Positions 14,869 to 19,947 of a stretch of DNA of 19,947 nt are shown one piece after another; the first letter of the stretch is position 1; every line of letters begins with the position of its first letter. Location: positions 1 through 19,947 of the forward strand of contig JBAQMG010000092.1 in NCBI GenBank assembly GCA_049302575.1. Direction: 5' to 3'. This DNA comes from JBAQMG01 sp049302575 (GTDB taxonomy: Bacteria; Bacillota; Desulfitobacteriia; Desulfitobacteriales; Desulfitobacteriaceae). Made by a program: the position numbers and the translations under genes. The notes beneath the pieces were generated by a model. That model had not been told where the DNA came from, did no database searches, and saw nothing but the letters and a program-made list of their open reading frames with translations.

Positions 14869-17295
14869 TTACCCGCACTTGGAATACCCACAATGCGTAC
14901 AGACAACACAACCACTTTCATGATTTATAGCCAGTCCACATTCAGGACAGGCATTGTCCACGGCCACCCCTATACGGGCCTTCTTGACCACTGCTCTTTC
15001 AGCGTTAGTCATACCCGCAGCAGGCATTACTTTAGGCTCATTTGTCTGCGCCCCATTAAGGTTGGTGCCATTGTTTACATTGAAACCATTGCCGTTTCCA
15101 TTAACAATTCCACCGACATCATTATATTTCTTGATGACACGGGCAATCGCATCCGGACAAGAAGTTACATTGACACCCTCCCGGCGAATACAGGCAGGAC
15201 AACGTATACCCTTGATTTGTTCAAGTATGGCATCCACCGATAAACCAGAGCGCAAGGTTATAGAAATAAGTCTGGCTGTAGCCTCAGATTGCGAGGAACA
15301 CCCTCCCGCTCGACCGGTATTTGTAAAGACTTCACATATGCCTTTTTCATCAGCATTAACACTGACATAAAGATTTCCACACCCAATTTTTATTTTCTCT
15401 GTTACCCCCATAGTGATCGAAGGACGCGGACGTGGGATAACTGTATTGACTTCTGGGATAAAGGGTAATTTCGGTGCAATGACCGTTTGGGAATCTTCTA
15501 CTTGATTAGGAACGGCTTCTTTAGAGACCGTCGCAGTACCGCTCGAGAGAACCTGTTCTTCCCGACTTCCATCACGATAAACCGTCAAACCCTTACAATT
15601 AAGATCATAGGCCAACTGATAAGCTTCGGCTATATCCTCACGGGTAGCAGTACTTGCGAAGTTGATGGTCTTAGAAACAGCATTATCCACATATTTTTGA
15701 AAAGCAGCCTGAATCCGTATATGCCATTCAGGTGCAATCTCTTGCGCTGTAATAAATACTTCTTGCACCCAGTTAGGCACCTCAAGTAAGCCCAAAACCG
15801 TCCCAGTCAACGCAATTTTTCGGGTAAGTCCCGGTGAATCAAACCCATATTCTTTGGCAAACTCTTCAAAAATCGGATTAACCTCCACTAAAGAAGTTCC
15901 ATCCATCACGGTCTTGGTATAGGCCACCGCAAATAATGGTTCTACACCACTTGATGCCCCACAGATCATGGAGATTGTGCCAGTCGGGGCGATTGTGGTT
16001 AACGTAGCATTGCGCAATTTCCTAATTCCGTCATAAATTGACCCCTCATAATTCGGAAAAGTTCCCCGCTCCTCTGCCAAACGTTGAGACTCCACTCTCG
16101 CCTCAGTTTGAATAAAACGCATTATCTTTTCAGCACACTCCACAGCATCCTCTGAAGCATAAGAGGTTTGCAATAAGATTAGCAAATCAGCAAACCCCAT
16201 CACACCCAGACCAACTTTACGATTTCCCTTAACCATTTCTTCGATAATAGTTAGGGGGTATTGATTAACTTCAATCACGTTATCCAGAAAACGGGTGGCT
16301 AAACGAGTCGCTCGCGCTAATCGTTCCCAATCTACAACTGTTTTGCCATTTTTCTCTATCAACATTAGTTTAAGATTAATCGAACCTAGGTTACAGGCTT
16401 CATTAGGAAGCAACGGCTGCTCACCGCACGGATTGGTGGCCTCAATTTCACCTAATAAAGGCGTTGGATTATCCTTATTTAAACGATCAAGAAAAATGAT
16501 CCCAGGTTCACCATTACGCCAGGCATGGTCAACTATCTTATTAAAAACATCTTTGGCTAACAATTGTCCGGCGATATCACCTGTATGCGGATCAATCAGG
16601 TCATAAGCACGTCCTTCGTGAACTGCTAGCATGAATGCCTCTGTAATACCCACTGAGATGTTAAAATTCGTAATTTCTTTGCTATCTTCTTTACACTGGA
16701 TAAACTCTATGATATCAGGATGATCCACTCTCAAAATCCCCATATTGGCACCACGACGAGTTCCACCTTGCTTAACTGCTTCCGTCGCCGCATTAAATAC
16801 TTTCATAAAAGAAACTGGTCCTGAAGCAACTCCACCCGTTGAACGCACAGCACTGTTTTTGGGACGAAGTTGTGTAAAACTAAAACCCGTACCACCCCCA
16901 GATTTATGGATAATCGCTGCATTCTTGATTGCATCGAAAATATCCTCCATTGTGTCCTTAATGGGCAAAACAAAACAAGCACTTAATTGTCCGAGATCTC
17001 TTCCTGCATTCATCAAGGTGGGGGAATTCGGCATAAATTCCAGGTTAGACATCAAGTTGTAAAAATCTTTGGTTAGTGCTTGAATTTCTTTTTTGTCTTT
17101 GTTATATTTTTCTTCTATTCCGGCCACAACCGTAGCCACGCGATAAAACATGTCCTCTGGTGTTTCGACCACTTGTCCATTTTCTTGTTTCAAATAACGT
17201 CTTTCCAAGACTACCCGTGCATTCGGTGTAAAAGCTGCTCTCGGCCATGATTTCGGTGCTTTTTCTGTAAAACTCAACACAAATTCCCCCAACAC
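14869..17295 (-). CDS. nrdJ: Adenosylcobalamin-dependent (class II) ribonucleoside-diphosphate reductase
   Basis: This enzyme of up to 808 aa reduces ribonucleotides to deoxyribonucleotides using a coenzyme-B12 radical, without an oxygen requirement. Active-site features are visible: C107 (SACFVLP), NPCGEQ (288-293) with the radical cysteine C290 and E292, C301 (CNLGS), and APTGTISMICG (436-446). A TSCPD-type domain follows (GCGNLYVSV, CSSQSEAT, TSCPDAI, about 637-720). Then come a Gly/Asn-rich linker (728-750) and a C-terminal zinc-ribbon-like CPECG...CTHCGYSKCG. No N-terminal ATP-cone is present. The longest frame starts with GTG at 17295, but GGGGG (17286-17290) lies inside it. A GTG at 17280 or TTG at 17277 (5 and 8 nt downstream of the SD) is therefore more likely. 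It follows nrdR by 6 bp as the second gene of an NrdR-controlled operon. Confidence 0.95.
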   Translation of the reverse strand: MLGEFVLSFTEKAPKSWPRAAFTPNARVVLERRYLKQENGQVVETPEDMFYRVATVVAGIEEKYNKDKKEIQALTKDFYNLMSNLEFMPNSPTLMNAGRDLGQLSACFVLPIKDTMEDIFDAIKNAAIIHKSGGGTGFSFTQLRPKNSAVRSTGGVASGPVSFMKVFNAATEAVKQGGTRRGANMGILRVDHPDIIEFIQCKEDSKEITNFNISVGITEAFMLAVHEGRAYDLIDPHTGDIAGQLLAKDVFNKIVDHAWRNGEPGIIFLDRLNKDNPTPLLGEIEATNPCGEQPLLPNEACNLGSINLKLMLIEKNGKTVVDWERLARATRLATRFLDNVIEVNQYPLTIIEEMVKGNRKVGLGVMGFADLLILLQTSYASEDAVECAEKIMRFIQTEARVESQRLAEERGTFPNYEGSIYDGIRKLRNATLTTIAPTGTISMICGASSGVEPLFAVAYTKTVMDGTSLVEVNPIFEEFAKEYGFDSPGLTRKIALTGTVLGLLEVPNWVQEVFITAQEIAPEWHIRIQAAFQKYVDNAVSKTINFASTATREDIAEAYQLAYDLNCKGLTVYRDGSREEQVLSSGTATVSKEAVPNQVEDSQTVIAPKLPFIPEVNTVIPRPRPSITMGVTEKIKIGCGNLYVSVNADEKGICEVFTNTGRAGGCSSQSEATARLISITLRSGLSVDAILEQIKGIRCPACIRREGVNVTSCPDAIARVIKKYNDVGGIVNGNGNGFNVNNGTNLNGAQTNEPKVMPAAGMTNAERAVVKKARIGVAVDNACPECGLAINHESGCVVCTHCGYSKCG

Positions 17296-17301
17296 AATAT
17301 T

Positions 17302-17760
17302 TTAAACTTTTCTTTTTACAAGCTCTTGAAGTTCTAGCATAAAACGCTGTACATCCGTAAATTGTCGATAAACTGAGGCAAAACGAATATAAGCAACCTC
17401 ATCTAAACTAAATAGTCGCTCCATTACCGCTTCCCCTACCGCCTCACTGGAAACTTCACTTTCATGACTATTTCTTAACTTTTTCTCTATGGCATAAGCT
17501 GCTTCTTCAATAGCCTCCATTGAGATTGGACGCTTTTCGCAGGCTCTGCGCATTCCCTCTATGATTTTAGCTCGTAAAAATTCATCTCGCCTACCATCTT
17601 TCTTAACTACTATCAGTGGAGTATACTCATATTTTTCGTAAGTAGTAAAACGACGAATACAACTGTCACACTCTCTACGTCGCCGAACTACGGTTCCCTC
17701 CTCTACCTGGCGGGAATCAAGAACCTTAGTATCCTCATTATTACAAAAAGGACATTTCAA
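17302..17760 (-). CDS. nrdR: Transcriptional repressor NrdR
   Basis: This 152-aa nucleotide-sensing repressor of ribonucleotide reductase genes has the expected two parts. One is an N-terminal zinc ribbon with C3/C6 (CPFC) and C31/C34 (CDSC), flanked by the basic VRRRREC DNA-contact stretch. The other is an ATP-cone domain from about residue 49 (PLIVVKKDGRRDEF) to about 139. The length is typical. The start is TTG, supported by GGGGGTGA a few nt upstream. The gene heads an operon with nrdJ and is preceded by two copies of its own binding site, so autoregulation is expected from the family's known behaviour. Confidence 0.96.
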   Translation of the reverse strand: MKCPFCNNEDTKVLDSRQVEEGTVVRRRRECDSCIRRFTTYEKYEYTPLIVVKKDGRRDEFLRAKIIEGMRRACEKRPISMEAIEEAAYAIEKKLRNSHESEVSSEAVGEAVMERLFSLDEVAYIRFASVYRQFTDVQRFMLELQELVKRKV

Positions 17761-17769
17761 ACTTTCACC

Positions 17770-17785
17770 CCCACATATAGTGCAT
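17770..17785 (-). promoter_or_regulatory. NrdR box, promoter-proximal copy
   Basis: The minus strand contains GCACTATATGTGGG, a close match to the NrdR-box consensus (ACACwATATaTwGTGT type). It shares the CACTATATGTGG core exactly with the distal copy. The two are 31 bp apart centre to centre, about three helical turns, as expected for paired NrdR boxes. This copy covers the likely transcription start. Confidence 0.85.
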
Positions 17786-17789
17786 TATT

Positions 17790-17819
17790 ATTTTAACCAT
17801 ACCACATATAGTGTGTCAA
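17790..17819 (-). promoter_or_regulatory. Promoter of the nrdR-nrdJ operon
   Basis: On the minus strand a perfect -35, TTGACA (17814-17819), is followed after 18 bp by TAAAAT (17790-17795), or after 17 bp by TTAAAA. The -35 touches the distal NrdR box and the proximal box lies just after the -10, so bound NrdR would block polymerase. Confidence 0.75.
17801..17816 (-). promoter_or_regulatory. NrdR box, distal copy
   Basis: The minus strand reads ACACACTATATGTGGT, a near-consensus NrdR box. It overlaps the first bases of the -35 hexamer. Paired with the proximal copy it forms the standard two-box operator known from NrdR-regulated reductase genes. Confidence 0.88.
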
Positions 17820-18029
17820 ACCTTATTTGGCTATACTAAAACCGTCTCCGCTTCCTTAGGTAACGCTATGTCCTTCATCCTCGTTTTTTTGAAATGATTG
17901 ATATTTTTAATCTAAATGATCACTAAAGTTTTTTCATTTTCTAAATTAACTCAAGCTAAAAAGGGAATGCTAGATCTAAGGCAACCTAGAATAAGGGTTA
18001 TAAATTCTAAAAAGAAAGGATGCTCTAAG

Positions 18030-18167
18030 ATGAAAAAGAAACTTCCTAATAAAGCTGCTAATCCCGATACAAAACCCTCGCCGCACAGTCCAGAAAATGC
18101 ACCTAGTTGGGATTCGAGGCATGATCATGGTTTATCTGAGGATGAGGCTCTTAAAGCTAAAAAGTAA
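18030..18167 (+). CDS. Small hydrophilic protein of unknown function (45 aa)
   Basis: I do not recognise this gene. The predicted 45-aa product starts with a basic MKKK, has a proline/serine/asparagine-rich middle with PSWDSRHDHG at about 25-34, and ends in an acidic then lysine-rich helix (LSEDEALKAKK). There is no hydrophobic segment or signal peptide. The ATG is supported by AAAGAAAGGA about 9 nt upstream. The frame remains open 38 codons further upstream, but that part looks non-coding in composition and lacks an SD. It stands alone between the divergent nrdR promoter and a strong terminator 79 bp downstream. Its size and charge resemble small cytosolic or spore-associated proteins, but no function should be assigned. 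Confidence 0.6.
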   Translation: MKKKLPNKAANPDTKPSPHSPENAPSWDSRHDHGLSEDEALKAKK

Positions 18168-18246
18168 TCGACCTTGAACCGTAACTAAATGTTGATTCAC
18201 TAAAATCTCTATTTTTTGTCAACAGAATGACACCAACCGTTCTTAA

Positions 18247-18281
18247 AAAGATAAGCTATCCCCTACAGATAGCTTATCTTT
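18247..18281. terminator. Bidirectional terminator between the 45-aa gene and the DEAD-box helicase
   Basis: A perfect 14-bp stem (18247-18260 with 18268-18281) encloses a 7-nt loop. On the minus strand it ends in a TTTTT run, 34 bp after the helicase stop. On the plus strand the T content is weaker (TCTTTATT), but the stem lies downstream of the 45-aa gene, so it may end both. Confidence 0.88.
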
Positions 18282-18314
18282 ATTGCCTTCTATTATAGAT
18301 TTCCAACAAACCAA

Positions 18315-19532
18315 TTATTTGGGATCTTGTTGTTTAACATGAATAGGTGAAGCAGTGTCCCTCTTTCCTGTATTTAAAATAGCAGTTTTTTTCTTAGCTA
18401 AAGTTATTTTTCCCATGGACATATCTTGCTCTATAATAACGATTTTAAATGTATTTTCAACCTTCTCTAAGAGGAAGACTTCTCTTGGATTTACGATAGA
18501 TATTGCAATCCCGCTTAAGCCAGCTCTACCTGTTCTCCCCACCCGATGAAGGTAGAGCTGAGGATCCTCAGGGAAATCCAAATTAAAGATATGTGTGACA
18601 TCCTTAATGTCTAAACCTCTTGCCGCCAGGTCTGAAGCTACAAGCAGACTAATTTTGCCGGTTCTAAACTCCTCCATGGCCGTTCTACGTTCGTCTTTTT
18701 TCGAACTTCCGTGTAATCCTTCGGCTTCTAAACCATGATATTTAAGCTTCTCCACTATTAGCTTGATTTCTTCACTTTTGTTAATGAAGATTAGTGCTCG
18801 CGTTGGGTTTAAGATCCGAATAAGCTTCCTCAGTACCTCAAACTTGTCTCTCTGCTCTGCTAATAAATACATGTGCTTTATGTTGGGAGCAATCATAACC
18901 TTCTGAGTAACCTGGATAAACTCTGGATTTTTCAAAGTCTCCGAAAGTTGCTTCAAGGTCGCCTCGGATAAAGTCGCCGAAAACAAAAGAAGTTGTCTTT
19001 CTCTTAAGGTTGTCTTAATCACAGCTTTTACGCTCACTACATTATTGTCATCCAGTAAACGGTCCGCTTCATCGATGACTATAGTCTTAATCGTTTGGGC
19101 ATTAATTTTTCTTTTCTGTATCAGTTCAAGGATTCGACCACTGGAACCCACGAGAATGTGCGGTTTCTCTTTCAGCTTTTCGATTTGCCGAGTAATGTTA
19201 ACATTCCCAATGATTAAAGCTGCTGTTATGGCTAGTCCCGAATTCTTTGCCAAGATTTCAATTTGTCTTTGAATTTGTATGGCCAACTCATGGGTTGGTG
19301 CAAGAATAACTGCCTGTGCTTCTCGCTTATTTGGATCCACCTTCTGAAAAATCGGCAGAAGATAAGCCAGTGTTTTCCCTGTACCAGTTTCTGATTGGCC
19401 TAAAACGTCTCTATTTTCCAAAGCAAACGGAATCGCCTTTTCTTGGATCGCCGTTGGCTCAACAATTCCTTCAAGTTTTAAGGCAGTCACCAGTGCTTCT
19501 ATGAGACCTAGTTGATCAAACGATGTTGTCAT
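18315..19532 (-). CDS. DEAD-box ATP-dependent RNA helicase
   Basis: This 405-aa helicase unwinds short RNA duplexes; bacterial members act in ribosome assembly, cold adaptation or mRNA turnover. The Q motif is FDQLGL...PTAIQ (5-30), motif I SETGTGKT (47-54), motif II DEAD (154-157), SAT (185-187), and motif VI HRVGRTGR (329-336). Motif Ia reads PTHELA instead of the usual PTRELA, and motif Ib GSSGR instead of TPGR. The size and SxTGTGKT motif recall the short YfmL-like subgroup. The C-terminal tail is short and basic with no extra RNA-binding domain. The start is the ATG at 19532, with GGAGG 7 nt upstream (19540-19544). The frame extends 19 codons further but without family similarity. It lies just downstream of a 5S gene on the same strand, separated by the rRNA terminator. 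Confidence 0.93.
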   Translation of the reverse strand: MTTSFDQLGLIEALVTALKLEGIVEPTAIQEKAIPFALENRDVLGQSETGTGKTLAYLLPIFQKVDPNKREAQAVILAPTHELAIQIQRQIEILAKNSGLAITAALIIGNVNITRQIEKLKEKPHILVGSSGRILELIQKRKINAQTIKTIVIDEADRLLDDNNVVSVKAVIKTTLRERQLLLFSATLSEATLKQLSETLKNPEFIQVTQKVMIAPNIKHMYLLAEQRDKFEVLRKLIRILNPTRALIFINKSEEIKLIVEKLKYHGLEAEGLHGSSKKDERRTAMEEFRTGKISLLVASDLAARGLDIKDVTHIFNLDFPEDPQLYLHRVGRTGRAGLSGIAISIVNPREVFLLEKVENTFKIVIIEQDMSMGKITLAKKKTAILNTGKRDTASPIHVKQQDPK

Positions 19533-19656
19533 GCTATTTCCTCCATTAACGTTTAACGTATTAACATTCGTACTCGTTAAGAACCTCAACCCAACTTGTC
19601 CTTATCGTACTCAGTTAATTCGAATGAATTGGCCTATTAAGTGCAACGAATCATTC

Positions 19657-19686
19657 AATATAAAATAGTTTACCACGTCAAGACAA
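19657..19686 (-). promoter_or_regulatory. Weak candidate promoter for the DEAD-box helicase
   Basis: On the minus strand TTGTCT (19681-19686) and TATATT (19657-19662) are 18 bp apart, which would give a 5' leader of roughly 115 nt. The -35 matches only four of six bases. The 324-bp spacer 19533-19856 also holds three GTTAA repeats close to the start codon, a 22-bp tandem repeat and the 5S terminator. Confidence 0.25.
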
Positions 19687-19750
19687 ACTAAAGCAAAATC
19701 GAGCTGTAGCAACGGTCGAAGAGATGCTCTCCGTTATCAGAGAATCAATA

Positions 19751-19794
19751 AGGAATTATTAAAGCAGAGGTCAGGAATTATAAGATCAGAGGCC
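19751..19794. repeat. Two tandem 22-bp imperfect repeats
   Basis: Units 19751-19772 and 19773-19794 are directly adjacent and match at 18 of 22 positions; both begin AGGAATTAT and end CAGAGG plus TC or CC. They lie just outside the 5S terminator. A local duplication is the simplest reading. No function is evident. Confidence 0.7.
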
Positions 19795-19808
19795 AAAATG
19801 TAAAACAC

Positions 19809-19856
19809 GGTAACAAAGCAAAGAGACTACTAAATTCGTAGTCTCTTCGCTCGTTA
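19809..19856 (-). terminator. Terminator of the rRNA operon, after 5S
   Basis: A core 10-bp perfect stem (19821-19830 with 19838-19847) is extended by outer pairs GC/GC and GGTAAC/GTTACC, giving a long interrupted hairpin. The outer right arm runs to 19858, into the 5S 3' end. On the minus strand it follows the 5S 3' end directly and is U-rich on its descending side. Confidence 0.75.

Positions 19857-19947
<91 letters not shown>

Noticed and set aside
14954..15370. 138-codon plus-strand frame opposite nrdJ
   Set aside because: It is fully antisense to the conserved C-terminal part of nrdJ, without a ribosome site or recognisable motif.

Overview
The window looks like a chromosomal segment of a spore-forming, low-to-moderate GC Gram-positive bacterium. 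A Peptococcaceae-like clostridium such as Desulfosporosinus or Desulfitobacterium is my best guess, by inference. The signs are G-rich Shine-Dalgarno (SD) sequences, frequent TTG/GTG starts, a Spo0E-like phosphatase, a cobalamin-dependent class II ribonucleotide reductase under NrdR, and a YwqA/YwqB-like SNF2/SWIM pair. Most genes are core or housekeeping. There is no phage, intact insertion sequence, CRISPR array or tRNA.

Layout, left to right. Positions 1-505 hold a 51-aa Spo0E-like gene (+) with a possible Spo0A box upstream, ending at a strong bidirectional terminator. Positions 505-3984 (-) hold an SNF2 helicase followed by a SWIM zinc-finger protein. Positions 4045-6875 form a membrane/envelope module. 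An SMR-type small transporter and a UbiA-family enzyme resembling decaprenyl-phosphate phosphoribosyltransferase form a two-gene operon (-). A divergent GT-C-like glycosyltransferase (+) lies across a 323-bp spacer that carries a striking palindrome. Positions 6865-9039 (-) encode topoisomerase III. Positions 9040-9917 are a gene desert with a run of stem-loops and short decayed-looking reading frames. Positions 9918-17760 (-) hold nrdR, nrdJ, sbcD and sbcC in transcription order. The nrdR promoter has two NrdR boxes 31 bp apart. After a 45-aa unknown gene (+) and a second bidirectional terminator comes a DEAD-box RNA helicase (-). The window ends inside a 5S rRNA (-), so an rRNA operon lies just beyond the right edge.

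How the genes fit together: NrdR/NrdJ supply dNTPs, SbcCD processes DNA ends and hairpins, and TopB and probably SNF2/SWIM act on DNA topology or repair. The right half is therefore mostly genome maintenance. The 4-7 kb module suggests synthesis, flipping and transfer of a polyprenyl-phosphate-linked sugar, possibly a pentose, outside the membrane. It is the least ordinary part of the window. Five starts are discussed from SD placement: sbcC, sbcD and deaD are moved downstream of the longest frame, nrdJ probably should be, and the SNF2 start is unsure.
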